Part shown: positions 42,831-51,741 of the stretch, piece after piece
How the letters are laid out: every line of letters starts with the position of its first letter
Position numbering within the stretch: the first letter of the stretch is position 1
Assembly (NCBI RefSeq): GCF_002261225.1
Contig: NZ_NEVM01000005.1
Location: forward strand, 2,170,001 to 2,234,000
Direction: 5' to 3'
Origin: Bordetella genomosp. 10
Lineage (GTDB): Bacteria > Pseudomonadota > Gammaproteobacteria > Burkholderiales > Burkholderiaceae_B
DNA length: 64,000 bases
Made by a program: the position numbers and the translations under genes
The notes under the pieces: generated by a model
Told to the model about the DNA's origin: nothing
Database searches by the model: none
Seen by the model: the letters and a program-made list of their open reading frames with translations, nothing else

Positions 42831-42866
42831 GGATGCTTCTCCTCCGGGGCCCTGTGCCCCACAAGA

Positions 42867-42891
42867 CGAAGGGGACGGCGCGTCCCCTTCG
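42867..42891. terminator. Hairpin between gap and pgk
   Basis: A perfect 10-bp stem with a five-base loop (CGAAGGGGAC, GGCGC, GTCCCCTTCG) lies in the 141-base gap between gap and pgk on the minus strand. No T-run follows, so it may be a partial terminator, an mRNA-stability element or a processing site. Confidence 0.45.
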
Positions 42892-42971
42892 TATGGTTCC
42901 TATCGGGCCCTTTCCCCCCGCGGAAACGGCCCTGGCCGGCGGCCGGTCCCCACCGGCGCCGGACGGCGCGC

Positions 42972-43982
42972 TTACTTCGCCGCCATCAAGGCCACGGTGG
43001 TGTCCAGCATGCGGTTGCTGAAGCCCCACTCGTTGTCGTACCAGGACGAAACCTTGACCAGCGTGCCCGAGACCTTGGTCAGCGTGGCGTCGAAGGTGCT
43101 GGAAGCCGGGTTGTGGTTGAAGTCCACCGACACCAGGGGCTCGGTGTTGTAGTTCAGGATGCCCTTGAGCGAGCCTTCCGACGCCTTCTTCAGGATGGCG
43201 TTGACTTCCTCGACCGAGGTTTCGCGCTTGGCGATGAAGGACAGGTCGACGATGGAGACGTTGATGGTCGGCACGCGGATGGCGTAGCCGTCCAGCTTGC
43301 CGTTCAGTTCCGGCAGCACCAGGCCCACCGCGGCGGCGGCGCCGGTCTTGGTGGGGATCATGCTCATGGTGGCCGAACGGGCGCGGCGCAGGTCTTCGTG
43401 GTAGACGTCGGTCAGCACCTGGTCGTTCGTGTAGGCGTGCACGGTGGTCATCAGGCCCGAGACCACGCCCAGCTCGTCGTTCAGCGGCTTGACCAGCGGG
43501 GCCAGGCAGTTGGTGGTGCACGAGGCGTTGGAGATGACGGTGTCGCTGGCCTTCAGGACGTTGTGGTTGACGCCGTAGACGATGGTAGCGTCGACGTCCT
43601 TGCCGCCCGGCGCAGAGATGACGACCTTCTTGGCGCCGCCCTTCAGGTGGGCGCCGGCCTTTTCCTTGGTGGTGAAGAAGCCCGTGCATTCCAGCACCAC
43701 GTCGACCTTCAGGTCGCCCCAGGGCAGTTCGGCCGGGTTGCGGTTGGCCAGGACGCGGATGCGATCGCCGTTGACCACCATGTATTCGCCGTCGACCTCC
43801 ACCTTGCCGGGGAACGGGCCGTGAGCCGTGTCGTAGCGGGTCAGGTGGGCGTTGGTCTTGGGATCGCCCAGATCGTTGATGGCGACGATTTCGATGTCGT
43901 GCTTCTTGCCGCTTTCGTAGTGCGCGCGCAGAACGTTGCGGCCGATACGGCCATAGCCATTGATGGCAACACGGATAGTCAT
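42972..43982 (-). CDS. gap: Glyceraldehyde-3-phosphate dehydrogenase
   Basis: Type I GAPDH of 336 residues. Rossmann motif Gly-Tyr-Gly-Arg-Ile-Gly-Arg-Asn starts at residue 9. The catalytic Cys155 is in Ser-Asn-Ala-Ser-Cys-Thr-Thr-Asn-Cys, with the active-site His in Val-His-Ala-Tyr-Thr. The C-terminus [11 protein letters not shown] is standard. The start at 43982 has AGGAG upstream and lies 14 bases past the tkt stop, so tkt and gap are cotranscribed. Confidence 0.96.
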   Translation of the reverse strand: MTIRVAINGYGRIGRNVLRAHYESGKKHDIEIVAINDLGDPKTNAHLTRYDTAHGPFPGKVEVDGEYMVVNGDRIRVLANRNPAELPWGDLKVDVVLECTGFFTTKEKAGAHLKGGAKKVVISAPGGKDVDATIVYGVNHNVLKASDTVISNASCTTNCLAPLVKPLNDELGVVSGLMTTVHAYTNDQVLTDVYHEDLRRARSATMSMIPTKTGAAAAVGLVLPELNGKLDGYAIRVPTINVSIVDLSFIAKRETSVEEVNAILKKASEGSLKGILNYNTEPLVSVDFNHNPASSTFDATLTKVSGTLVKVSSWYDNEWGFSNRMLDTTVALMAAK

Positions 43983-43996
43983 GTCTGGATCTCCTT

Positions 43997-46042
43997 TTAC
44001 AAAACCTGTTTGACGGCCTCGGCCACCTTCTCCGGGGTCAGTCCGAAATACGTGAACAGGGCGCCGGCCGGAGCCGATTCGCCATACCGATCGATGCCGA
44101 CCACGGCGCCTTCCAGGCCGACGTACTTGTGCCACAGGCCGGTGGTGCCGGCCTCGACGGCGACGCGCGGCAGGCCCTTGGGCAGCACGCTGGCGCGCCA
44201 TTCGGCGTCCTGCTTGTCGAAGACGTTGGTGTTGGGCATGGAGACCACGCGCACGGGCACGCCGTCCTTGGCCAGCGATTCCTGCGCGGCCAGCGCCAGG
44301 CCGACTTCCGAGCCGGTGGCGATGATGACGGCGCGCGCCTCGGGCGCGTCGCGCAGCACGTAGCCGCCGCGCGCGATGGCGGCGGTGGTGGCCGCGTCGC
44401 GCGGCACGAAGGCCAGGTTCTGGCGCGACAGCAGCAGCGCGCTGGGACCGCCATCATGCACGTCCATGCCGATGCTGGTCGGGCGCGAGACCGATTCGAT
44501 CCAGGCCACCGCGGTTTCGGTGGTGTCGCAAGGACGCCAGACCGACAGGTTGGGAATCAGGCGCAGGCTGTTGGCGTGCTCGATCGACTGGTGGGTGGGA
44601 CCGTCCTCGCCCAGGCCGATGGAGTCGTGCGTGAACACGTGCACCACGCGCTGCTTCATCAGCGCGGCCATGCGGATGGCGTTGCGCGAGTAATCGGAGA
44701 AGGTCAGGAAGGTGCCGCCGAAAGGCAGGTAGCCGCCATGCAGCGCGATGCCGTTCATGATCGCGCCCATGCCGAATTCGCGCACGCCGTAGTTGATGTG
44801 GCGGCCGAACTGGATGCCCTTCTCGCCGGCGCGCACCGGCGCCACGCCCTTCCAGTCGGTGTAGTTGGAGCCGGTCAGGTCGGCCGAGCCGCCCAGCAGT
44901 TCGGGCAGGGCCTGGGCCAGCGCGGCGATGGCGTATTGCGAGGCCTTGCGGGTGGCGACCGTCTCGGCCTTTTCCTCGGTCGCGTCGAGATAGGCCCGGG
45001 CCTTTTCGGCGAAATCGGCCGGCAGGTCGCCCTTCATGCGGCGCAGGAATTCCTTGGCTTCGGCGGGGAACTGCGCGGCATAGGCGTCGAAGCGCTGCTG
45101 CCATGCCGACTGCGCCTCGGCGCCGCGCGGACGCGCATCCCAGCCGGCGTAGATGTCGGCGGGGATTTCGAAAGGCGGGTAGTTCCAGTTCAGCGCGGCG
45201 CGGGTGGCGGCGATTTCGTCCTTGCCCAGCGGCGCGCCGTGGACGTTGTGGGTGCCTTCCATATGGGGGGCGCCCTTGCCGATGACGGTGCGGCAGATGA
45301 TCAGCGTCGGGCCGCCGTGGCTGGCGGCGTGGCCGTGGGCCTGGCGGATGGCGGCGTCGACCGCGTCGGCGTCGTGGCCGTCGATGGCGCCGATGACGTT
45401 CCAGCCATAGCCCTCGAAGCGCTTGGCGGTGTCGTCGCCGAACCAGGCGTCGACGTGGCCGTCGATGGAGATGCCGTTGCTGTCATAGAAGACGATCAGC
45501 TTGGACAGCTTGAGCGTGCCGGCCAGCGAGCAGGCTTCGTGCGAGATGCCTTCCATCAGGCAGCCGTCGCCGACGAAGGCATAGGTGTAATGGTCGACGA
45601 TGGCGTGGCCGGGGCGGTTGAATTCCGCCGCCAGCAGCGCCTCGGCCAGCGCCATGCCGACGGCGTTGGTCACGCCCTGGCCCAGCGGGCCGGTGGTGGT
45701 CTCCACGCCCGGGGTGATGCCCACTTCCGGGTGGCCCGGCGTGCGCGAATGCAACTGGCGGAAATTCTTCAGCTCTTCGATCGGCAGGTCGTAGCCGCTC
45801 AGGTGCAGCAAGGAGTACAGCAGCATCGAGCCGTGGCCGTTGGACAGCACGAAGCGGTCGCGGTCGGCCCACGCGGGATCGGCCGGATTGTGACGGAGGT
45901 GGCGGGTCCACAGGGCCTGGGCGATTTCCGCCATCCCCATCGGAGCCCCCGGGTGTCCGGAGTTGGCCTGTTGCACGGCGTCCATCGCCAAAGCGCGGAT
46001 CGCATCCGCCAAGGAAGGTTGACGGGCTGTCGGATTGCTCAT
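43997..46042 (-). CDS. tkt: Transketolase
   Basis: A 681-residue thiamine-diphosphate enzyme that moves two-carbon units in the pentose phosphate/Calvin cycles. The N-terminal region has Ser-Gly-His-Pro-Gly-Ala-Pro near 28, the ThDP motif Gly-Asp-Gly-Cys-Leu-Met-Glu-Gly near 155 and Asp-Ser-Asn-Gly-Ile-Ser-Ile. The central domain has [13 protein letters not shown]. The ATG at 46042 was chosen by homology; the frame is open upstream. It is first in tkt-gap-pgk. Confidence 0.96.
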   Translation of the reverse strand: MSNPTARQPSLADAIRALAMDAVQQANSGHPGAPMGMAEIAQALWTRHLRHNPADPAWADRDRFVLSNGHGSMLLYSLLHLSGYDLPIEELKNFRQLHSRTPGHPEVGITPGVETTTGPLGQGVTNAVGMALAEALLAAEFNRPGHAIVDHYTYAFVGDGCLMEGISHEACSLAGTLKLSKLIVFYDSNGISIDGHVDAWFGDDTAKRFEGYGWNVIGAIDGHDADAVDAAIRQAHGHAASHGGPTLIICRTVIGKGAPHMEGTHNVHGAPLGKDEIAATRAALNWNYPPFEIPADIYAGWDARPRGAEAQSAWQQRFDAYAAQFPAEAKEFLRRMKGDLPADFAEKARAYLDATEEKAETVATRKASQYAIAALAQALPELLGGSADLTGSNYTDWKGVAPVRAGEKGIQFGRHINYGVREFGMGAIMNGIALHGGYLPFGGTFLTFSDYSRNAIRMAALMKQRVVHVFTHDSIGLGEDGPTHQSIEHANSLRLIPNLSVWRPCDTTETAVAWIESVSRPTSIGMDVHDGGPSALLLSRQNLAFVPRDAATTAAIARGGYVLRDAPEARAVIIATGSEVGLALAAQESLAKDGVPVRVVSMPNTNVFDKQDAEWRASVLPKGLPRVAVEAGTTGLWHKYVGLEGAVVGIDRYGESAPAGALFTYFGLTPEKVAEAVKQVL

Positions 46043-46284
46043 TCGTGAGGGCTCTCTCGCCGGCTGCAACGTAACAGGGCGCCGGTAGGGTTGCAAAAGC
46101 TCAAGATTTTAGCACCGCGGGATTACCCTGCCGGGCCCGGCCCATCGGCCGGATGGATGACGCGCCGGCGCGCCGGGCTGGCGGGCGGGACACGTGGCGC
46201 GGCCGGAATGCGGTCAAAATAGCGCGTTTGCCGCCCACAATAGCGGTTTCCGTCCTGGTTTTCGTCACCGCCCTGTCCGCCGCC

Positions 46285-47019
46285 ATGCCCATGCCCCGTT
46301 TTTTCGTCGACCTGCCCCTGGCCGCCCACAGCCGCATCGCGCTGCCGGAGGCTGCCGCGCACCACGCCGTGCGGGTGCTGCGCCTGCGCGACGGCGATAG
46401 CCTGTCCCTGTTCAATGGCGAAGGCGGCGAATATCCCGGGGTATTGCACGTCGACGGGCGCGCGGCCGCGGTCGAACTGGGCGCCTTCGACCCGCGCGAA
46501 GCCGAGCTGGCCGGCGCGATCACGCTGGTGCAGGGCCTGCCTTCCGGCGACAAGATGGACTGGATCGTGGAAAAGGCGGTCGAGCTGGGCGTGCGCACCA
46601 TCGTGCCCATCGCCGCCCGGCGCAGCGTGCTGCAATTGAGCGGCGCGCGCCAGGACAAGCGCCTGGCCCATTGGCGCCGCGTCGCCGTGTCGGCCAGCGA
46701 GCAATGCGGGCGCAACCGCCTGCTGCATGTGGCCGAACCGGTGACGCTGGAACAATGGCTGGCGCAACCCGCCGCGGGACTGCGCGTGCTGTGCCATCCC
46801 GAGGACGGCCAGCCTTATGCCGATACGCTGCGCGCGGCCGGCGAAGCGCGCGCGCTGGACCTGCTGGTGGGACCGGAAGGCGGGTGGGACGATGCGGAAC
46901 TGGCGGCCGCCCGCCGGGCCGGCGCGCGGGCCGTTACCTTCGGCCCGCGTATCCTGCGCACGGAAACCGCCGGCCTGGCCCTGGCGGCCGCCGCGGCCGC
47001 CGTGCTGGACTGGGCTTGA
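46285..47019 (+). CDS. rsmE: 16S rRNA m3U1498 methyltransferase
   Basis: RsmE methylates U1498 of 16S rRNA. The 244-residue SPOUT enzyme shows Arg-Phe-Phe-Val-Asp near residue 5, His-His-Ala-Val-Arg-Val-Leu-Arg-Leu near 26, Lys-Met-Asp-Trp-Ile-Val-Glu-Lys near 89, Ser-Glu-Gln-Cys-Gly-Arg and the C-terminal SAM knot Val-Gly-Pro-Glu-Gly-Gly-Trp, Leu-Gly-Pro-Arg-Ile-Leu-Arg-Thr-Glu-Thr-Ala-like motif. Two ATGs lie close together; the first (46285) was used. It is divergent from tkt, and one base separates it from the convergent barstar-like gene. Confidence 0.94.
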   Translation: MPMPRFFVDLPLAAHSRIALPEAAAHHAVRVLRLRDGDSLSLFNGEGGEYPGVLHVDGRAAAVELGAFDPREAELAGAITLVQGLPSGDKMDWIVEKAVELGVRTIVPIAARRSVLQLSGARQDKRLAHWRRVAVSASEQCGRNRLLHVAEPVTLEQWLAQPAAGLRVLCHPEDGQPYADTLRAAGEARALDLLVGPEGGWDDAELAAARRAGARAVTFGPRILRTETAGLALAAAAAAVLDWA

Positions 47020-47020
47020 C

Positions 47021-47488
47021 TCAGTCGCCCTCGCCGTAAGGCGCGGCCGCGACGCCGGGCTCGGCCATGGGATGCGCGCCCGCGTGCTCGATCACATAGG
47101 AAAACAGCCGGCCGTTCTCGCGCGCGAATTCGGCGGCGTCGGCGCAGACGGTCTCGATGCGGCCGGCATCCTCTTCCAGCACCGGATCGCCCGAGTGCAA
47201 TTTCTGCAGGCACAGGACCGCGCCGACTTTCTGGTCGAGCACGGTATCGCACAGGCAATCGTAGAGGGCATCGAAATTGCCGCCGAAATACATGGGGAAG
47301 TCGACCGCCTTGGCGATGGCGCGCAGGACCGCAGAGCGGCTGCGGGCGCGGTCGCAATCGGCGACGAATACGCTGGCTCCCAAGGCGCGCGCGGCATCGG
47401 CCAGCGACGACGGATCCAGGGATGCGGGATCCAGAGCGCCGCCGCGCCGCAACTGCCGCTGCAAGGCGGATTGACCGGTATTGGCCAT
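47021..47488 (-). CDS. Barstar-family (barnase inhibitor-like) protein
   Basis: A 155-residue protein with the barstar motif Phe-Pro-Met-Tyr-Phe-Gly-Gly-Asn-Phe-Asp-Ala-Leu-Tyr-Asp-Cys-Leu near residues 64-79 and a helical C-terminal half. Barstar inhibits barnase-type RNases, but no barnase-like gene is next to it. The N-terminal 25 residues are an Arg/Asp-rich extension. The start at 47488 has GGAGG (AGGAGG) 8-9 bases upstream. Stand-alone barstar-like genes are common in betaproteobacteria, so an immunity role is not certain. Confidence 0.8.
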   Translation of the reverse strand: MANTGQSALQRQLRRGGALDPASLDPSSLADAARALGASVFVADCDRARSRSAVLRAIAKAVDFPMYFGGNFDALYDCLCDTVLDQKVGAVLCLQKLHSGDPVLEEDAGRIETVCADAAEFARENGRLFSYVIEHAGAHPMAEPGVAAAPYGEGD

Positions 47489-47917
47489 GCTGGGGACCTC
47501 CTGGAAATACGCCCGTCAGGGACGGTCAACAGGCCCCCGGGCTTTCACGCTGCATCGTATCGGCATATGCCGGCCCAATCAATCGTTCGCGCAAGGTTTG
47601 TCCCACCTGAAACGGCGGACCGGCGTGCCCCGCGCGACACGCATCGGACAATACACTGAGTCCGGGGAAAAAACCAAGAGACCTTGTCATCGGATAGTGA
47701 CATTTACGTGGCACGTCGACGGTCCAGCGACCGACGGCGCGGCAACGCCACGCGTCCGCGCGAACGCGCACGCCCGCGCGGACACGGTCCCGAGGACAAG
47801 CGGCCGCACGGACACACGGACATCAAGGGAAAAGGTATGCAATCGGCATGCCATGGCAGGCCGCGCCGATTGCATGCGCGCGGGAAGGCGGGGGCCGAGG
47901 CCCCGCCCCGGCGCGGC
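47489..47917. other. Gene-free stretch between barstar and maeB
   Basis: 429 bases with no convincing gene. It holds the promoter of the barstar-like gene, an AT-richer patch near 47655-47710 and, at the maeB side, the GC-rich hairpin at 47887-47907. The open frames are Arg-rich shadow-like sequence. Confidence 0.5.
47887..47907 (-). terminator. Hairpin downstream of maeB
   Basis: GGCGGGG... / CCCCGCC forms a 7-bp stem 11 bases past the maeB stop on the minus strand, with no T-run after it. It is terminator-like only. Confidence 0.35.
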
Positions 47918-50218
47918 TCAGGCGATCCTGGCCGCGCGGTTATTGGCGTCGACGACCGTCAACGCCGTCATGTTGACGATGCGCCGCACCGTCGAGCTCG
48001 ACGTCAGGATGTGCACCGGCGCGTTGGCGCCCAGCAACAGCGGGCCCAGCGCGACGTTGCCGCCCGCGGTGGTCTTGAGCAGGTTGTAGGCGATGTTGCC
48101 GGAGTCGACGTTGGGGCATACCAACAGATTGGCGATGCCCTTGAGCGTGGACGACGGCAGGATGCGCAGGCGCAATTCCTCGTCCAGCGCGCAGTCGCCG
48201 TGCATTTCGCCGTCGATCTCGATATGCGGCGCCTGTTCGCGCACCAGGCGCAGGGCCTCGCGCATCTTCGCGCCGGACGAGGAACTGCCCGACCCGAAGT
48301 TGGAACGCGACAGCAGCGCCACCTTGGGCGCCAGGTTCATGCGCTCCATTTCGGCGGCGGCGGCGATGGTGTATTCGGCGATCTGCTCGGCGCTGGGCTC
48401 GTCGTTGATGTGCGTATCCACCAGCACCACGGTGCGCTCGGCCAGCAGCAGGATGCTCATGGCCGCGTAGGTCCTGGCGCCTGGCTTCTTGCCGATGACC
48501 TCGTCGATCATGCGCAGATGGTCGCCATAGGCGCCCACGGTGCCGCAGATCATGCCGTCGGCGTCGCCCAGATGCACCATCATGGCGCCGATCAGCGTCA
48601 GGCGGCGGCGCATTTCCACGCGCGCCATTTCCTTGCTGATGCCGCGCCGGCACATGATTTCCCAGTAGGTGGTCCAGTAGCGGTGGAAGCGCTCGTCGTA
48701 CTCGGGGTTGGTGACCTCGACGTCCTGGCCGAGGCGCAGGCGCAGGCCCAGCTTCTCGATGCGCGCGGCCAGCACGGCCGGACGCCCCACCAGGATGGGA
48801 CGGGCCAGGCCTTCGTCGACCACCACCTGCACCGCGCGCAGCACGCGCTCGTCCTCGCCCTCGGTGAAGACGATGCGCACCTTGCCGCCGTCGCGCACGA
48901 ACTGCTTGGCGGCCGCGAACTGCGGCTTCATGAAGGCGCCGGAGTGATAGACGAACTGCTGCAACTGGCCGACGTAGGCCTCCATGTCCGTCAGCGGACG
49001 GGTAGCCACGCCTTCTTCCATGGCGGCCTTGGCGACGGCCGGCGCGATGCGCACGATCAGCCGCGGATCGAAGGGCTTGGGAATGAAGTACTCAGGACCG
49101 AAGCTCAGATCGTACGTGCCGTACGCCGCGGCCACGATTTCGTTCTGCTCTTCCTGCGCCAAGCCGGCGATGGCGTGGACCGCCGCCTTCTCCATGCCGC
49201 GCGTGATGGTGGTCGCGCCCACGTCCAGCGCGCCGCGGAAGATATAGGGGAAGCACAGCACGTTGTTGACCTGGTTCGGATAGTCCGAACGGCCGGTCGC
49301 CATCACGGCGTCGTCGCGCACGCTCTTGACCACTTCGGGCAACACTTCCGGCGTCGGGTTCGCCAGGGCCAGGATCAGCGGGCGGGGGGCCATCTTGGCG
49401 ACCATCTCCGCCTTGAGCACGCCGCCGGCCGACAAGCCCAGGAACACGTCGGCGCCCTCGATCGCCTCGGCCAGCTTGCGCAGGTCGGTCTTGCGCGCGA
49501 AGCGCTGCTTGTCCGGATCCATCAAGGCGGTGCGGCCCTCGTAGACGACGCCCTCGATGTCGGTGACCCAGATGTTTTCCAGCGGCAGGCCCAGGTCGAT
49601 CATCAGGTCCAGGCAAGCCAGCGCAGCCGCGCCGGCGCCGGAGGCGACCACCTTGACCTTGTCGATGTCCTTGCCCACCACCTTCAGGCCGTTGATGAAG
49701 GCCGCGCTGACGGTAATGGCGGTGCCATGCTGGTCGTCGTGGAAGACGGGGATCTTCATGCGCTCGCGCAGCTTGCGCTCGACGGTGAAGCACTCCGGCG
49801 CCTTGATGTCTTCCAGGTTGATGCCGCCGAAGGTGGCTTCCAGGCCGGCGATGATGGTCACCAGCTTGTCGGGATCGGTCTCGTTGATCTCGATGTCGAA
49901 GACGTCGATGCCGGCGAACTTCTTGAACAGCACCGCCTTGCCTTCCATCACCGGCTTGGAGGCCAGCGCGCCGATATTGCCCAGGCCCAGCACGGCCGTG
50001 CCGTTGGTGATGACGCCCACCAGGTTGCCGCGGCTGGTGTAGCGCACGGCGTTGACCGGATCCGCGACGATTTCCTCACAGGCCGCCGCCACGCCGGGCG
50101 TGTACGCCAGCGCCAGGTCGCGCTGGTTGGTCAGTTGTTTTGTGGGCGTAACCGAAACCTTGCCGGGGCGGCCCTGTTCATGATATTCGAGCGCGGCCTT
50201 GCGTAAATTGGCGTCCAT
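47918..50218 (-). CDS. maeB: NADP-dependent malic enzyme (MaeB type)
   Basis: MaeB oxidatively decarboxylates malate to pyruvate with NADP. The 766-residue product has an N-terminal malic enzyme domain (about 1-430: [21 protein letters not shown]) and a C-terminal phosphotransacetylase-like domain (about 430-766), which is regulatory in this class. A TTG precedes the ATG by 12 bases in frame; the ATG at 50218 was chosen. It is monocistronic. Confidence 0.96.
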   Translation of the reverse strand: MDANLRKAALEYHEQGRPGKVSVTPTKQLTNQRDLALAYTPGVAAACEEIVADPVNAVRYTSRGNLVGVITNGTAVLGLGNIGALASKPVMEGKAVLFKKFAGIDVFDIEINETDPDKLVTIIAGLEATFGGINLEDIKAPECFTVERKLRERMKIPVFHDDQHGTAITVSAAFINGLKVVGKDIDKVKVVASGAGAAALACLDLMIDLGLPLENIWVTDIEGVVYEGRTALMDPDKQRFARKTDLRKLAEAIEGADVFLGLSAGGVLKAEMVAKMAPRPLILALANPTPEVLPEVVKSVRDDAVMATGRSDYPNQVNNVLCFPYIFRGALDVGATTITRGMEKAAVHAIAGLAQEEQNEIVAAAYGTYDLSFGPEYFIPKPFDPRLIVRIAPAVAKAAMEEGVATRPLTDMEAYVGQLQQFVYHSGAFMKPQFAAAKQFVRDGGKVRIVFTEGEDERVLRAVQVVVDEGLARPILVGRPAVLAARIEKLGLRLRLGQDVEVTNPEYDERFHRYWTTYWEIMCRRGISKEMARVEMRRRLTLIGAMMVHLGDADGMICGTVGAYGDHLRMIDEVIGKKPGARTYAAMSILLLAERTVVLVDTHINDEPSAEQIAEYTIAAAAEMERMNLAPKVALLSRSNFGSGSSSSGAKMREALRLVREQAPHIEIDGEMHGDCALDEELRLRILPSSTLKGIANLLVCPNVDSGNIAYNLLKTTAGGNVALGPLLLGANAPVHILTSSSTVRRIVNMTALTVVDANNRAARIA

Positions 50219-50321
50219 GATCGCTTTCAAGGGTGGAAAAAACTGGCAGCAATGTTACTCCTTGCCACCCCGGTTTCGCGCATGGCGGGGCAAATCGAAT
50301 CCCATGCGCCACCGTTGGCCG

Positions 50322-51488
50322 CTACGGCAGCGGCGCTTCCGGATACAGGCCGGCCGGATCGAAGGCGTCCTTGATATGCGCATCCAGGGCCCGCGCTTCG
50401 GCGGGATAAGGGGTGGCCTGGACCTGGCCGGAACCGGCCGCGGCAACGGCCTGCAGCACCACGCTCTCGATCCAGGCCAGCGCGCCTTCATGGCCCGCCA
50501 GCAGGCCGGCGAGATTGGCTTCGGCCGGGGGCAGCGGGTTCAGGGCATCGAGGCGGTAGCGAGCGGGCCAGGCGGCCTGGCCTCGGCACCAGGCCGCACC
50601 GGGGCGGCCCGACAACATATACAGGGCCGGGATCAGCGCCTGCCCCGTGGCGCTGCGCAGCGGCAAGCCGCCGCTCGCGCCGAAAGGCCCCAGCGTTTCC
50701 AGGGCGCCGTCGGCCAGCATCACGTCCACGCTGACCAGCCCGGGCGGGCAGGCCAGGCCCGGCGTCCCGTCCATATGGCGGCGCCCCGCCAGCCAGGCCG
50801 CCACCGTCATCTCCCCCGGCAGCCCGGCGAACTGCGCCAGCCCCGCCTCGACCAGCCTCGCCATGGTCACGCCCGGCCCGGCGCGCCAACGCGATGCCGA
50901 CGTTAACGACGCCGACGCTGATGTGGATGTGGATACCGGTCCCGATGTCGATTCCGACACCGACGCCGGAGTCGATGCCACTGCCGATACGGATGCCAGG
51001 GCTGGGGCCGATCCCGCGGGTGCCGGCGCGGACGCCGGCGGTGAGGGCAGCGTATCTTCCACGTGCTGCAGCGCATCCAGCCCGCTGGGATCCACCCACA
51101 GGCAAGGCCGCCCCGGCGCCTGGCCGCGGGTTTCCGCCAGGGCCATGACGACGCCATATTCCTCGCACAATCCGCGCGCCACGCGCACGTCGGCCACGGA
51201 GACGGGCCGCCAGCGCGCCGCGCTGGCCGGCGCCTCGGCCAGGGGCACGGCCTCGGCCAGGGACGATGCCGCAACGGATGCCGGCGCGGATGCCCCGGCG
51301 GATGCGGGCAACGACGACGATGATGGCCCCGATGCCGCGGCGGCAGCCGGCACCGCCCCCATGGCCGCGGCCGCGTCGATCGCGCGCAGTTCTCCCTCGC
51401 AGGCGCGCCGCAAGCGTCTCAAAAACGCCTCCCACGGCGTTTCGGGCGGGCGACGGCCCAACAGGAATGCGCGGCGTCCTGCCTCCAT
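50322..51488 (-). CDS. Diverged FAD-linked oxidase-like protein with low-complexity linker
   Basis: A 388-residue protein. N-terminal residues 1-35 are Arg-rich (Arg-Arg-Ala-Phe-Leu-Leu-Gly-Arg-Arg-Pro-Pro-Glu-Thr-Pro-Trp). The C-terminus, Ile-Lys-Asp-Ala-Phe-Asp-Pro-Ala-Gly-Leu-Tyr-Pro, matches the end of GlcE/vanillyl-alcohol-oxidase-type FAD enzymes, and Pro-Gly-Val-Thr-Met-Ala-Arg-Leu near 225 could be an FAD-domain remnant. Two Ser/Ala/Thr/Val-rich low-complexity tracts (about 45-85 and 170-215) are inserted, the second encoded by GAY-rich hexamers at 50890-51050. The FAD domain looks incomplete, so activity is doubtful. A short start region or remote function is possible. Confidence 0.55.
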   Translation of the reverse strand: MEAGRRAFLLGRRPPETPWEAFLRRLRRACEGELRAIDAAAAMGAVPAAAAASGPSSSSLPASAGASAPASVAASSLAEAVPLAEAPASAARWRPVSVADVRVARGLCEEYGVVMALAETRGQAPGRPCLWVDPSGLDALQHVEDTLPSPPASAPAPAGSAPALASVSAVASTPASVSESTSGPVSTSTSASASLTSASRWRAGPGVTMARLVEAGLAQFAGLPGEMTVAAWLAGRRHMDGTPGLACPPGLVSVDVMLADGALETLGPFGASGGLPLRSATGQALIPALYMLSGRPGAAWCRGQAAWPARYRLDALNPLPPAEANLAGLLAGHEGALAWIESVVLQAVAAAGSGQVQATPYPAEARALDAHIKDAFDPAGLYPEAPLP

Positions 51489-51502
51489 ATGACTACAATT
51501 CC

Positions 51503-51539
51503 TCTTTTGGCTTTCTTTTGGTTCTTTTGACTCTTTTGG
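51503..51539. repeat. TCTTTTGG/A repeats in the divergent promoter region
   Basis: Four copies of TCTTTTGR at 51503, 51514, 51523 and 51532 (spacing 11, 9, 9). They lie just upstream of the FAD-oxidase-like gene, in the 253-base divergent region shared with the aminotransferase gene. Confidence 0.6.
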
Positions 51540-51675
51540 CCCGGATGCCTTCATCGGCCACGCCCTTGGCCCCACGTGGCCGCCAGACGGCGCCGATGCC
51601 CCCGCGCCAACGCGGGCACGGACCAGCCCCCTTTCATTGCCGCCCCGGCGCCCATGCGCCGATGCCGCCCTGCCC

Positions 51676-51720
51676 GCCTTAACAGCCTTAACAGCCTTAA
51701 CCGCTTTAACCGCCTTAACC
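51676..51720. repeat. Five tandem 9-bp repeats (GCCTTAACM)
   Basis: GCCTTAACA, GCCTTAACA, GCCTTAACC, GCTTTAACC, GCCTTAACC run head to tail and end about 20 bases before the aminotransferase start; a decayed sixth unit follows. The period of 9 keeps frame on both strands, where it reads Leu-Thr-Ala (plus) or Val-Lys-Ala (minus) in frames that stay open. Confidence 0.8.
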
Positions 51721-51741
51721 GCTTCCGCTTCGAGAATCCCC

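Noticed and set aside
41646..44363. 905-codon open frame on the plus strand antisense to pgk and gap
   Set aside because: It spans two certain genes on the other strand, has low-complexity His/Gly/Val composition and no domain.
44129..46048. 639-codon open frame on the plus strand antisense to transketolase
   Set aside because: Shadow of tkt in a GC-rich genome; no motif.
47684..50206. 840-codon open frame on the plus strand antisense to maeB
   Set aside because: maeB on the minus strand is unmistakable; the frame is a GC-bias shadow with Val/Gln/His/Arg-rich composition and no recognisable motif.
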